The notes beneath the pieces were generated by a model. It saw only the letters and a list, made by a program, of their open reading frames with translations. It was not told where the DNA came from and ran no database searches. A program made the translations under genes and the position numbers. From contig NZ_JAVESS010000007.1 of assembly GCF_034006445.1 (NCBI RefSeq), positions 34,837-98,836 of the forward strand: a stretch of DNA of 64,000 nt, read 5' to 3'. Shown in pieces: positions 1-8,537 of this stretch. Every line of letters starts with the position of its first letter. Position 1 is the first letter of the stretch. The DNA comes from Desulfovibrio sp. Its GTDB lineage: Bacteria; Desulfobacterota; Desulfovibrionia; Desulfovibrionales; Desulfovibrionaceae.

Positions 1-1216
1 GTTGCATGACCATGTCCGCAAGCTGGCGCACCTGGTCGTCGCTGAGGCAGGGCACGTCCTGCAGGTCTTCCGGCACGGGCGTAAGCTCGCTTTCCACCCC
101 GGCTTCGGTGCGCACCAGCCGCAGGCGCACGGCCTTGTGCGCAATGGTGGCCTTGGTAATCTTGCCCGTTGCCCGCGACACAAGCCACTGATCGGGTGTG
201 CCGGAGCCGTCCACCACCATTTCGCCCAGCCCCCACAGGCCGTTGATGACAATGCTGTTGGAGCGCAGGTCAACGGGGTGGCGCGAAAAAGCCACTCCGG
301 CAGCGCGGGAGCGCACCATCTCAAGACAGCACAGGCCCATGCCCGTGGCGTCCAGGGCATAACCGTGTTCGGAGCGATAGGCCAGAGCTCGGGGAGAAAA
401 CAGGCTGGCCACCACAGCCTTGAAGGCGGGTATCAGTTCATTGCGGGTAACGCCAAGCAGACTGCGGTATTGCCCGGCAAAGGATTGCACCCCGTCTTCG
501 GCTATGGCGCTTGAACGCAGGGCCGCGACCATCTGTGGATCATCACCGTAGGCCAAGTCCCAGGCCTTGAGCAGGGCCTCTTCGACCTCCTGCGGCACAG
601 GCGCTTCACAAATGATCTGTTCCACCTGGCGGGCGATGGCGTTGATGCTGTCCGGTTTTTCCGGATCTATGGAGCGCAGCAGGGAATAGATGCTCTTGAA
701 AAGCCCGGGAGTGCGCAAAAGAAAAATGCTCCCGGCCCTGATGGTGATGGCGAATCCGCGCGGTACCGGCATATCCAGCATGTTGCGCAGTTCGCCCAGG
801 TTGGCGTTTTTGCCGCCCACGCTGTAGGCCATGCTGGCGTCTATTTCAATGAGATCAAGGGTGAGGGTGGGCACATCACCGCTGGCGCGCTGGTCCAGCT
901 CCTTTTCAATGCGTTTGGCAATGTTTTGCAAGGCGGCGTGCAAATCCTGATGCCGTTGATTGGAAATGTCATTGAGCGTGGTCGCCATGCGGTCGCAGCG
1001 AAAGATGGCCCGCCGGGCCTCCTTGCGCACCTGACTGGTTTCCATATGGCGCTCGCCCTGCTGCGTGGCGTTGAGGCCAGCCAGAATGCCCGCAAGGTCG
1101 GCGTTGGCCTGCAACAGTTCCTTGAACGAGGCGTACCGCCGATGAAAGGCGACCATGGCCTGCTCGCGCGTGATGCGCGGCTTGCGGCCAAAAAGTTTTT
1201 TCAGCTTGCTGACCAC
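1..1216 (-). CDS. PEP synthase-like protein (ATP-grasp PPDK N-terminal domain), 5' part only
   Basis: The gene runs off the left edge, so only about 405 N-terminal residues are present. About 130 residues of charged, helical extension precede the pyruvate-phosphate-dikinase/PEP-synthase ATP-binding domain. That domain is marked by GGKNANLGEL near residue 135, then the family hallmark RSSAIAEDGVQSFAGQY and later SRHPVD. Family members phosphorylate pyruvate using ATP; the phosphohistidine and PEP-binding domains would lie outside the window, so the full activity cannot be confirmed. I chose the GTG at 1216 because a GGGTG sequence sits about 6 bases upstream; no ATG precedes the domain at a sensible place. 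It starts 36 bases after the stop of the sigma-54 activator and is probably co-transcribed with it. Family sure, exact substrate not. Confidence 0.8.
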   Translation of the reverse strand, partial: MVSKLKKLFGRKPRITREQAMVAFHRRYASFKELLQANADLAGILAGLNATQQGERHMETSQVRKEARRAIFRCDRMATTLNDISNQRHQDLHAALQNIAKRIEKELDQRASGDVPTLTLDLIEIDASMAYSVGGKNANLGELRNMLDMPVPRGFAITIRAGSIFLLRTPGLFKSIYSLLRSIDPEKPDSINAIARQVEQIICEAPVPQEVEEALLKAWDLAYGDDPQMVAALRSSAIAEDGVQSFAGQYRSLLGVTRNELIPAFKAVVASLFSPRALAYRSEHGYALDATGMGLCCLEMVRSRAAGVAFSRHPVDLRSNSIVINGLWGLGEMVVDGSGTPDQWLVSRATGKITKATIAHKAVRLRLVRTEAGVESELTPVPEDLQDVPCLSDDQVRQLADMVMQ

Positions 1217-1251
1217 GAAAACACCCTTGGTATGCTGTTTGAGGCGTTGTA

Positions 1252-4188
1252 TCAGCCTTCGGAAAGAGATGCGCCCACAACCACATATCGCTGGGCCGGG
1301 CCGCGGCCTTCCTTGCGCACAAGACCCATCTGCACGAAGAGTTGCAGATCGTACTGCGCAGTACGCATGGAAATGTCCTTGCCCAGCATCTGCTGATATT
1401 CCTGGCGGCTTATGCTGCCCATGGCCACAAGGCGCGGCCACATCTCCGTCTGGCGGGAGTTGAGGCGGGCCATGGCCGTGCTCGTCATGCCGCCTGCGGC
1501 ATCAGCGGTGTTCGCGCTCACGCCCGAGGCCGATGCAAACGCGGATTCCTGGCCGGGAGCGCGCTCAAAGCCGGGGGCGTACTGCGGCGTCTGGCGTGGC
1601 GGGCTGGCAGAGGCGGTGAAGCCCGATATGGGAGCCGCAGAGCCAGGCATGGAAGAAAAAGACTGCCCTGCAGCCTGGTTTTCTGTGGCGTCGCCAGGGG
1701 CCATGGCGGTTGCCCCATTGAAAGACTGCGGGTCGTCCCTGGTTGCAGCGCCGTTGCCGTCGCCGCCCGCGCCATGGTCAATCCGGCCTTGCAGACAGTC
1801 GCGGCCGTCCTGCATCTGCGGGTCAGCCATTTGTGCGGCCGCCTGCTTTTCGTGAACGTCGGCGGCCTTGACCCCATTGGACAGGGTTATGGAACCCAAC
1901 TGGATATTTTCGGCATAAAGGATGTTTTCTTCGCAGAATGTCAGGGCGCGGGTCAGCGTATTTTTCAGTTCGCGCACATTACCGGGCCAGGAGTGGGCCA
2001 TGAGCTTGGCAAGAGCGCCCCTGCTTATCTGCGGCATCTGCGGCATTTGCGGCATTTGGGCGGCGTTGGGCATCTTCGCTCCCTTGCCCGTACGGGAAGA
2101 CAGTGCGGAGGAAAAGCCGTTGCTCTCGGCGTCGGTCTCGGCCTCGCTTGCCGCATCCATTTCGTCGGCCCTGGCCCTGGCCTTCACGGCTTCTGTGAGA
2201 AAATACACGGTCAGCGAGGGAATGTCGCTCTTTCGTTCCCGCAGGGGAGGCGTGTGGATGGTGATGACGGCAAGGCGGTAATACAAATCTTCGCGGAAGG
2301 AGCCCTCGCGCGCGTCTTCAAGCAGGGAAGCGTTGGTGGCGGCGATGATGCGCGTGTCAAAGGGAACCTCCTGGTCGCTGCCAAGAGGGCGTATGCGCCG
2401 GTTGGACAGCGCGCGGAGCAGCGCCTGCTGCACCTTGGGCGCGGCGTTGCCCACTTCGTCCAGCATGAGGGTGCCGCCTTCCGCCGCCAGAAACGCGCCC
2501 TTTCGGGCTTGCCGGGCCTCGGTAAAGGCTCCTTTCACGTGGCCGAACAGGGTGTCCATAAGCAGGTTTTCATCCAGCGCACCGCAGTTGATGGTGATGA
2601 ACGGGCCGGAGGCCCGCGAGCTCAGGCGGTGTATGGCTTCAGACACCAGTTCCTTTCCTGTGCCGGTTTCACCGATGACAAGCACGTCGGCCAGAACCTG
2701 AGAGGCCTTGCGCACCTGATCGTACAGGGTCTGCATGGCGGGTGACGTTCCCACAAGGCCGCTGGCGGGCAGGTCTTCGGGGTGGGGCAGGTCGGGCGCG
2801 GGTTCGCGCTGCCATTGCGCGTCCTGCAGGGCCTCGTGGCTGAGGCGCTGTATCCTGGCCTGGCGCAGGCGTCCCAGCAGGACGTTGATGTCTGCCTTCA
2901 CGCCTTCCAGTTCCCTGGGCATGGGCGGCAGGTCAAGGTCGTCGGAAACCCCCGTGATGTTGTTCTTGTGCAACGCCCACCCAAGGATGTTGAGCGATTT
3001 GCTCATCTGGCGCGCCAGCCACCACAGGCTCAGCGTTAAAAGCAGCATGCCCCCAAGAAAACTGACGGTGTATATGCCCGTGACCTGCATGCCGGCGCGG
3101 GTGGTCGTAAAGCTGGTGTCCAGAACGGCCAGGCCGCCAAGCACAATGGGCGCGCCGCCCGAACCGGGCGTAAAGCTTATGGGCACATAGCTCACCCGCT
3201 CCACCCGCATCTGGCCGTTGCTCCATACGGTGCTGCTTTCTGTCATGGGCAGCTGGTTGGCCTGCCCCGCCTGCACGTCGGCAACCATGCTCCAGTAATT
3301 GATGTGTTCCGGGCTTGGGCGAAAAGCCATGCTGAAGCCGGGACGCCCGTAGTCGCCCCAAAATCCCGCCCGCACGGCGTCGTTGGCCAGGCTTTTGCTC
3401 GCCAGAGCCGCGTCTGGCGTTTCGGACTGAAACAGCATCCAGCCGTCCCTGTCGAAAAACAGGCTGCGCACGCGGGTTTCGGCTCCTGACGCCGCAATGG
3501 GGGCCTCCGGGGATGAATAGCGCGAAACGATGTCCCGCAGATCCTTCATATCAAGGGACAACAGCAGGTAGCCCTTGAAGTTGCCCTCGCTGTCCTGCAC
3601 GGCCGTAAAAAAGCGCAGCACATGAAGGGACAGGCTTTGCAGGGATTTATTGACCGGCACCATAGAGTACACGGCCTCCATGGGTTGCCCCACATTGACA
3701 TAGCCCGGCTGCTGTTCGCCGCTGAGGTTGTGAAAAGGGCTCGAGGGGCTGTCCAGCGCCACATGCATGGGCACATTGATGACCTGCCCCTCGTGGTTGA
3801 GCAAAAGATAGCGGTTCTCGGGGGCAAGGCCCACGTAGGCCACCTCGCGGTAATGCAGGCCGTCGGCCCTGGCGCGGAACTCCAGCCTGTTTTTCATGTC
3901 AGCAGGGTCCATGGAACCTGCGGCCAGAATAAGCAGCTGGTTGCGTGTTTCTGCCAGCGCGTGCTCAAGGGCCAGCCTCATGCCCTGGGCCTGAAGCTGC
4001 GCGTTGCGCGCTATTGCGCGATTGACGATGTTTTCGATGCTGCTGCCGGTGGCGACAAAGATAAGAAGCAGAACCACGGCCAGCAGGGGGAGGCCCAGTA
4101 TGAGCATTCGGCTGACAAGACTGCGATTCATGAAAAAGGAGGTGATATCCAACGTGCTGCCGCCGGGAAGCGTTCTGTAGAAGCGCAT
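1252..4188 (-). CDS. Membrane-anchored sigma-54 activator with GAFTEA in place of GAFTGA
   Basis: 978 residues. A first membrane segment (about 28-46) and a second (about 370-392) bracket a large extracytoplasmic sensor region resembling a Cache-type domain. The AAA+ sigma-54 activator domain starts near 481, with Walker A GETGTGKE (about 502) and a Walker B-like GGTLMLDEVG (about 571). The sigma-54 contact loop reads GAFTEA instead of GAFTGA. After the AAA+ core come a low-complexity insert (a repeated MPQ stretch, then a long Gln/Ala/Met-rich linker) and a C-terminal winged-helix-like segment (about 905-975, SRQEYQQML...MGLVRKEGR) rather than a typical Fis helix. The start at 4188 has AGGGGG upstream. 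It is divergent from a transporter operon with a sigma-54 promoter, its likely target by inference. The ligand is unknown. Confidence 0.85.
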   Translation of the reverse strand: MRFYRTLPGGSTLDITSFFMNRSLVSRMLILGLPLLAVVLLLIFVATGSSIENIVNRAIARNAQLQAQGMRLALEHALAETRNQLLILAAGSMDPADMKNRLEFRARADGLHYREVAYVGLAPENRYLLLNHEGQVINVPMHVALDSPSSPFHNLSGEQQPGYVNVGQPMEAVYSMVPVNKSLQSLSLHVLRFFTAVQDSEGNFKGYLLLSLDMKDLRDIVSRYSSPEAPIAASGAETRVRSLFFDRDGWMLFQSETPDAALASKSLANDAVRAGFWGDYGRPGFSMAFRPSPEHINYWSMVADVQAGQANQLPMTESSTVWSNGQMRVERVSYVPISFTPGSGGAPIVLGGLAVLDTSFTTTRAGMQVTGIYTVSFLGGMLLLTLSLWWLARQMSKSLNILGWALHKNNITGVSDDLDLPPMPRELEGVKADINVLLGRLRQARIQRLSHEALQDAQWQREPAPDLPHPEDLPASGLVGTSPAMQTLYDQVRKASQVLADVLVIGETGTGKELVSEAIHRLSSRASGPFITINCGALDENLLMDTLFGHVKGAFTEARQARKGAFLAAEGGTLMLDEVGNAAPKVQQALLRALSNRRIRPLGSDQEVPFDTRIIAATNASLLEDAREGSFREDLYYRLAVITIHTPPLRERKSDIPSLTVYFLTEAVKARARADEMDAASEAETDAESNGFSSALSSRTGKGAKMPNAAQMPQMPQMPQISRGALAKLMAHSWPGNVRELKNTLTRALTFCEENILYAENIQLGSITLSNGVKAADVHEKQAAAQMADPQMQDGRDCLQGRIDHGAGGDGNGAATRDDPQSFNGATAMAPGDATENQAAGQSFSSMPGSAAPISGFTASASPPRQTPQYAPGFERAPGQESAFASASGVSANTADAAGGMTSTAMARLNSRQTEMWPRLVAMGSISRQEYQQMLGKDISMRTAQYDLQLFVQMGLVRKEGRGPAQRYVVVGASLSEG

Positions 4189-4208
4189 CAGGGAGCCCCC
4201 TTTTGTGG

Positions 4209-4266
4209 TTGCGCAAAAAAGCGCAATCTTTGTGGCGACTATAGGTCAGTTGCGAAAAAGTGGCAA
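4209..4266. promoter_or_regulatory. Candidate activator-binding inverted repeats
   Basis: Two related inverted repeats lie between the divergent genes: TTGCGC-AAAAAA-GCGCAA (4209-4226, perfect) and a shorter TTGC-N9-GCAA (4250-4266). Their centres are about 40 bases apart, roughly four helical turns, and they lie 56-113 bases upstream of the sigma-54 promoter. This is the usual arrangement for an enhancer bound by a dimeric activator. That the protein at 1252-4188 binds here is inference. Confidence 0.45.
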
Positions 4267-4321
4267 GATGTTTCGTGCAAACATAGGAAAAAATCGGCCA
4301 ATTACGCCAAATATCATGCAA

Positions 4322-4337
4322 TGGCACGGGGATTGCT
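4322..4337 (+). promoter_or_regulatory. Sigma-54 (-24/-12) promoter
   Basis: TGGCACGGGGATTGCT matches the sigma-54 consensus TGGCACRNNNNTTGCW at every fixed position. It points into the operon beginning at 4433, giving a leader of roughly 85 bases, and stands beside a divergent gene for a sigma-54 activator. Confidence 0.85.
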
Positions 4338-4432
4338 ATCTTTTTCACATTCACTGCGTGAAAATCGGTGTGGCCCGGTGTGGGAACAGCCGAAGAGAGT
4401 CCAAAAGGAACGCAAACTGAGTGGAGGGTTTT

Positions 4433-4735
4433 ATGAAGAAGATGCGCAAGCTCATGACGTGGCTGGCAGGCTGCGCGCTCATGCTTGCCGCCATGCCTGG
4501 TCTGGCCCTGGCAGCTGGCGGCAAGGCAACGTCGGTGGTTCTTGTGGCCGATACGCGCAAGCTGGACGGCATACTGTACTGGTGGGCCGAAATGTACAAT
4601 GAAAGCCATTTATTTTTCGCCATCCTGACCATGCTCATCATTCCTACCGTGGGATGCATTCTGGGCTGGCTGGCTGACATCGTCATGACGCACATCGGCA
4701 TTGACCTCAAGCACCGCGAACTGGCCGAAAAGTAA
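4433..4735 (+). CDS. Small membrane protein preceding the TauE/SafE transporter
   Basis: About 100 residues. The N terminus looks like a signal peptide or first membrane segment (MKKMRKLMTWLAGCALMLAAMPGLALA), and a second hydrophobic stretch follows (LFFAILTMLIIPTVGCILGWLADIVM). The ATG at 4433 has GGAGG at good spacing; an upstream GTG at 4421 lies ahead of that site and is less likely. The gene ends 11 bases before the TauE/SafE gene and is the first gene behind the sigma-54 promoter. Position and topology suggest an accessory subunit of the transporter, but I do not recognise a characterised family. Confidence 0.75.
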   Translation: MKKMRKLMTWLAGCALMLAAMPGLALAAGGKATSVVLVADTRKLDGILYWWAEMYNESHLFFAILTMLIIPTVGCILGWLADIVMTHIGIDLKHRELAEK

Positions 4736-4746
4736 GGGGGCACAAT

Positions 4747-5811
4747 ATGGAATGGCTGTATATTTTGATGCCCATTTCCGGCGTGAACATTTTTTGGCCG
4801 GGGCTGCTCATTCTTGGATTCGGCGTGGGTATTATCGGCGGCTTCTTCGGTATGGGCGGCGCATGGATGGTGACCCCCGGTCTGAACATCCTTGGCTTCC
4901 CCATGGCTTTTGCCATCGGTACCGACGTTGCGCAGATGGCCGGTAAATCACTTATTTCTACCATGCGTCACGGCAAGTTCGGCAACGTTGACTACATGCT
5001 GGGCGTCACCATGCTCATCGGTACGATCTTCGGCGTTGAACTCGGCGCGCAGATGGTCATGTGGCTTGAGCGCATAGGCTCGGTGGACAAGGTCGTGCGC
5101 TGGCTCTACGTGGTGCTGCTCATATCCATTGCCTGGCTGGTCTTCCACGACGCCGCAGTGCGCCGCCGTAAGGAGCGCGAGGCCAAGGCACATCAAACGG
5201 AACTGGACGCCACCGCTGTGGGTGTCGACTGGGCTTCACGTCTTCAAGCCATCAGGATTCCTCCCGTTGTACACTTCAAGCATGCCAACATCACCTGCTC
5301 TGCGTGGCTGCCCATCGCGGTCAGTTTTTTCACGGGCTGGCTGGCCGGTATCCTCGGTATCGGCGGCGGTCTCATCCGTATGCCCGCTCTGGTCTATCTT
5401 GTGGGCTGCCCCACCCATCTGGCAGTGGGCACGGACCTCTTTGAAGTTGCCATTTCCGGCCTGTACGGCACGGCGTCCTACGCGTACAAGGGTCGCGTGG
5501 AGCTCCTGGCCGCCCTCATCATGCTGGCTGGCGCTGCCGTTGGAGCGCAGATAGGCGTGGTGGCCACCAAGTACGTCAAGGGTTACGGCATCCGTTTTGT
5601 CTTCGGCCTGGCCGTTCTCGGCTGCCTTATGTCGGTTGTACTCAAGCTTCTTGAAGCCGAATTCCCGGCCTGGGGCTGGTTGCTTGGCCCTCTGGCCACC
5701 GTTGAAGTGCTTGGCTTCGTGAGTGCCATTTCCATCTACATCGCGGTGAAGATGGTGCAGGGCGCCAAGGCGGAATTGGCCGCCAAGAAGATGCGGGCAG
5801 CGAACAGCTAG
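4747..5811 (+). CDS. TauE/SafE family anion transporter
   Basis: 354 residues, very hydrophobic, with 8-9 predicted membrane segments in two related halves. The halves carry the family's glycine-rich signatures: GFGVGIIGGFFGMGGAWMVTP near the N terminus and LAGILGIGGGLIRMPALVYLVG in the second half. A charged loop (RRRKEREAKAHQTE) separates them. Members export or import sulfite, sulfoacetate or other sulfur-containing or organic anions across the inner membrane; the substrate cannot be read here, although a sulfur oxyanion is plausible in a sulfate reducer. GGGGG precedes the ATG at 4747. It is second in the sigma-54-driven operon. Confidence 0.88.
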   Translation: MEWLYILMPISGVNIFWPGLLILGFGVGIIGGFFGMGGAWMVTPGLNILGFPMAFAIGTDVAQMAGKSLISTMRHGKFGNVDYMLGVTMLIGTIFGVELGAQMVMWLERIGSVDKVVRWLYVVLLISIAWLVFHDAAVRRRKEREAKAHQTELDATAVGVDWASRLQAIRIPPVVHFKHANITCSAWLPIAVSFFTGWLAGILGIGGGLIRMPALVYLVGCPTHLAVGTDLFEVAISGLYGTASYAYKGRVELLAALIMLAGAAVGAQIGVVATKYVKGYGIRFVFGLAVLGCLMSVVLKLLEAEFPAWGWLLGPLATVEVLGFVSAISIYIAVKMVQGAKAELAAKKMRAANS

Positions 5812-5824
5812 GAGGAACACAGTC

Positions 5825-6418
5825 ATGAAGATTCGTAGTTTGCTGCTTATAATGGTTCTTGGACTGACCACCTTTCTTGCCGCCTGCAACTTCGAAGGCG
5901 GAGTGGAACAGGGCCGCTGTGTGGCCTTTAACCCCGAAGGCAAAACAATAACCATCGTTGTTGACGTTACCCATGACCAGTTCAACCCCCATTACAGTGG
6001 CGGAACGCATACCTACAAGTTGCCCACCACTCCTGGTGAAATGGGTCCCACGCCTGAAGTGGGCGGCCGCCTGATGATCGATCTGGCCAAGAATAACGTG
6101 CTCATTTATGACAACAACGCCAACGCCGTGCGTGAAATACCCGTGCAGTTCGTTGACGTGGAAAAGAACATCCGGCCCAAGCATCCCAAGGTGGCTGGCA
6201 AGACGTTCCCCATCGTGGACAAGGAACAGCAGACCGTTACGGTGTACTCCAGCCGTCTGAGCTCCCTGATCACCTTCAAGGTGCCTGCCAGCGAAATCGA
6301 CCTGCCGGTCTATGCCTGGACGGCCGGCAACGAGATGCGCGTCGCCTTCCGCACCAGCGACAAGGATCAGGCCATCCGCATCATGAACGTGAGCAAGACC
6401 AACATCTTCAGCAAGTAA
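5825..6418 (+). CDS. Periplasmic lipoprotein, probably DUF4881 family
   Basis: 197 residues. The lipoprotein signal ends in the lipobox LAAC (Cys at about residue 21), after which the protein is soluble and beta-rich, so it should be membrane-anchored facing the periplasm. AGGAGG precedes the ATG by a good distance, and the gene begins 13 bases after the transporter stop, so it belongs to the same operon. It resembles the Desulfovibrio lipoproteins described as DUF4881; this family name is from memory and was not checked. No catalytic motif is visible; a substrate-binding or sensing role beside the TauE/SafE transporter is only inference. Confidence 0.75.
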   Translation: MKIRSLLLIMVLGLTTFLAACNFEGGVEQGRCVAFNPEGKTITIVVDVTHDQFNPHYSGGTHTYKLPTTPGEMGPTPEVGGRLMIDLAKNNVLIYDNNANAVREIPVQFVDVEKNIRPKHPKVAGKTFPIVDKEQQTVTVYSSRLSSLITFKVPASEIDLPVYAWTAGNEMRVAFRTSDKDQAIRIMNVSKTNIFSK

Positions 6419-6436
6419 GCATATACAGCGTCACAC

Positions 6437-6467
6437 TGCCGGGGCGGGCCATAAGCCTGCCCCGGCA
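6437..6467. terminator. Intercistronic hairpin
   Basis: A 13-pair stem (TGCCGGGGCGGGC / GCCTGCCCCGGCA, one G-U pair) around a 5-base loop, followed by AAAA rather than a U-run. It lies between the lipoprotein gene and the next small gene and may attenuate or protect the operon transcript; it is not a canonical terminator. Confidence 0.5.
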
Positions 6468-6486
6468 AAAGCCTTTGGAGAGCAGA

Positions 6487-6801
6487 ATGAACAGCTACAA
6501 GCAGCACCTGTATATCAGTGGCATACGTATAACGGCCAATGCGCTCATGGTGGCGGCGGTCTTTGCGGCCGCGTATCAATCGTCGCGCAGCTTTAATTCT
6601 GCTGAACTGGTCTTCTGCGCCTGGTTTTTCGGCATCTCCATTCCCCTGTGGGCCGGAGCCTTCTGGCTGACACGGCTGGTGCGGCGGCGGTTTCCCGCAG
6701 AAGGGGTGAGCATGGTGGAGTTGCCGCGCAAGGGGCTCAGCCTGGTGAGCTGGCGCGTGCTGGAGTCTTCGTCGCACTCCTTGACGGTGCAGCGCTCATG
6801 A
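6487..6801 (+). CDS. Small membrane protein, unknown function
   Basis: 104 residues from the ATG at 6487, which has GGAG upstream. Two hydrophobic segments (ITANALMVAAVFAAAY and ELVFCAWFFGISIPLWAGAFWL) are followed by a basic stretch (TRLVRRRF) and a soluble tail. I recognise no family. It lies 68 bases after the lipoprotein gene, past a hairpin, and its stop lies 29 bases before the preferred start of the next membrane gene, so the two probably act together. Confidence 0.65.
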   Translation: MNSYKQHLYISGIRITANALMVAAVFAAAYQSSRSFNSAELVFCAWFFGISIPLWAGAFWLTRLVRRRFPAEGVSMVELPRKGLSLVSWRVLESSSHSLTVQRS

Positions 6802-6830
6802 TTGCCGCCCCCGCGTGCAGAGGATATAAT

Positions 6831-7778
6831 GTGCCCATGCAGACCGTTCTTGACGCCAGCATATGGGAATCCTGCCAGGACATCCGCCAGCGCCAGCACA
6901 AGCTGGGGATGGTCTGCGCGGTTTTTCTGGTTGTGGCCCTGCTGGGACTGGTGGACGGGCTTCAGGGGCTCATGCGGTCAGGGGCAACCACGCTTGAACT
7001 TTTGCCGGGAAAATCGGCGGCGCTTTCAGGCCAACTGACGATCAAAAATCCTGTGATGCGGGATATCGAAGTAAGTTTCACTCCGGCGAACGCCCCACTG
7101 ACGTTCAATCTTGAAGGTTTTTTTGCGGGATACTGGTTTGGCAACGGCATGTGGCGCGGCGTGGTAAGTGCCGAAAATCAGGCGGAACCTGGTGAATACC
7201 ACATGCGGGTGGCCTTCAGGGGCGCTGCCGCCAGCACCTTTCAAAACTATATGGTGCAGGTGCATGCCGATGCCAATGACATGCGCGCCCAGTCCACGTC
7301 CTTTGTCCTGCGGCTGACCGGGGTCAATCCCTTTGTGCTGGCGGTGGGCTTTGTGGGCCTGGCGCTCCTGGTTGGCGTGGGCGTCTATCGGCAGGGCTAC
7401 AGGCTCATCCGCATGCTGGTGCGCATGGGCTGCGGCGAAATTGTGCGCGTGCAGGAAGAAAAGGACGGCGTGCGTTTGTGGTGCCTCCTTTACGGCTCAC
7501 GGCCACCGTATGAGGGCACGGTCTGCGCTGTCATCACCGCCGGAGGCGGGGTGCTGGCCCATGCCCGCGCATGCACGGCGGCCAAGGGGCTTCTGCAGCT
7601 TTTCATCTCATGGCCTGCCCCCGAGAAGAATGAATCCGGCCCTGTGTGCAATGAATCCGGCCAGGTACAGAAAGAATCCGGCCTTGTACCAAAAGAAAAA
7701 AATTTCGCCGTGCGGCCTGGCTGCCTTGTCTGCCTGCGACCCCCGTGTTCGCAGTCTCCTCCGGCCCCTACAAGCTGA
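6831..7778 (+). CDS. Two-segment membrane protein with an extracytoplasmic domain, unknown function
   Basis: About 315 residues. A membrane segment near the N terminus (VCAVFLVVALLGLVDGLQGLM) is followed by roughly 150 residues of predicted beta-rich extracytoplasmic domain, a second membrane segment (FVLAVGFVGLALLVGVGVY) and a cytoplasmic tail. Start choice: GTG at 6831 has AGAGGA at ideal spacing; ATG at 6837 or the stop-overlapping ATG at 6798 are alternatives. The C terminus carries three 21-base repeats and an odd Cys/Pro-rich end, which suggests recent change of the 3' end. No known family recognised. Confidence 0.65.
   Translation: MPMQTVLDASIWESCQDIRQRQHKLGMVCAVFLVVALLGLVDGLQGLMRSGATTLELLPGKSAALSGQLTIKNPVMRDIEVSFTPANAPLTFNLEGFFAGYWFGNGMWRGVVSAENQAEPGEYHMRVAFRGAAASTFQNYMVQVHADANDMRAQSTSFVLRLTGVNPFVLAVGFVGLALLVGVGVYRQGYRLIRMLVRMGCGEIVRVQEEKDGVRLWCLLYGSRPPYEGTVCAVITAGGGVLAHARACTAAKGLLQLFISWPAPEKNESGPVCNESGQVQKESGLVPKEKNFAVRPGCLVCLRPPCSQSPPAPTS
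7629..7691 (+). repeat. In-frame 21-bp minisatellite, 3 units
   Basis: Three 21-base units beginning AATGAATCCGGCC or AAAGAATCCGGCC lie in tandem near the 3' end of the coding region above. They encode related heptads around NESG/KESG, so unit number would change protein length without frameshift. Confidence 0.75.
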
Positions 7779-8024
7779 GCCAACCGGCGTTGCGCGGCAT
7801 GCACATACGCGCCTTTGTGCATGCCGCATTTACCATATCCTGTCCGCCCTGGAGTGGCTGTTCCTGCGAGGGAGCGCCGCCGGGGCGGATTTTTCGCGCA
7901 TATGCCGGTAAAGCCTGGCGCAAACCCGAAGTCCTGCCCCTTACCGCTCTTGCCGCCCGCGCGGGCATGCGTTAATATTCTTGGGTTATATGCCCTTTGC
8001 GGGCGCAAAACCAAGGTGGATTTC

Positions 8025-8537
8025 ATGCTACAACAGTGCCCTTGCGGCAGCGGACGGTCTTTGGACCAGTGCTGTGCCCCCCATATGGATGGAACGGTCT
8101 GGCCCAACGATGCCGAAACACTTATGCGCTCACGGTATTCGGCCTATGTATTGGGCCGTTATCAATGGCTTGTGGACAGCACGCACCCGGACTACCGGGA
8201 CGACATTTCTGTGCAAAAGCTGACGGAACAGGCCAAGGATGTCCACTGGCTGCGCCTGGATATCGGGCGGGTGGAAGACGGCGTGCCCGCAGGGCGGAAC
8301 GGCGAGCTTTTCGATGTGGTGGAATTTCACGCCTACTACGAAATGGAAGGCGTCCCCCGGCAGCTTGGCGAACGCAGTTTCTTTGCCCGGCACGAAGACA
8401 AGATTTATTATGTGGACGGCGTCGGCCTGAGGCCGGAAGCCTACCGCAGGCCGGAGGTCAAGGTGGGGCGTAATGATCCCTGCCCCTGCGGCAGTGGCAA
8501 AAAATACAAAAAATGCTGTGGAGCCGAAAAAGCTTGA
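8025..8537 (+). CDS. YchJ-like protein with SEC-C motifs at both ends
   Basis: 170 residues. A SEC-C zinc-binding motif opens the protein (CPCGSG...QCC, residues about 5-17), a YchJ-type NTF2-like domain fills the middle ([17 protein letters not shown]...[11 protein letters not shown]), and a second SEC-C motif closes it ([15 protein letters not shown]). This N-plus-C arrangement matches the UPF0225/YchJ family. Biochemical function is not established for the family. AAGGTGGA precedes the ATG at 8025. The stop overlaps the TTG start proposed for the next gene, so the two are probably translated together. Confidence 0.88.
   Translation: MLQQCPCGSGRSLDQCCAPHMDGTVWPNDAETLMRSRYSAYVLGRYQWLVDSTHPDYRDDISVQKLTEQAKDVHWLRLDIGRVEDGVPAGRNGELFDVVEFHAYYEMEGVPRQLGERSFFARHEDKIYYVDGVGLRPEAYRRPEVKVGRNDPCPCGSGKKYKKCCGAEKA

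Noticed and set aside
1342..2745. Long plus-strand open frame of 467 codons opposite the sigma-54 activator
   Set aside because: It is antisense to a gene with clear domains and arises from high GC at third positions; no ribosome site or domain.
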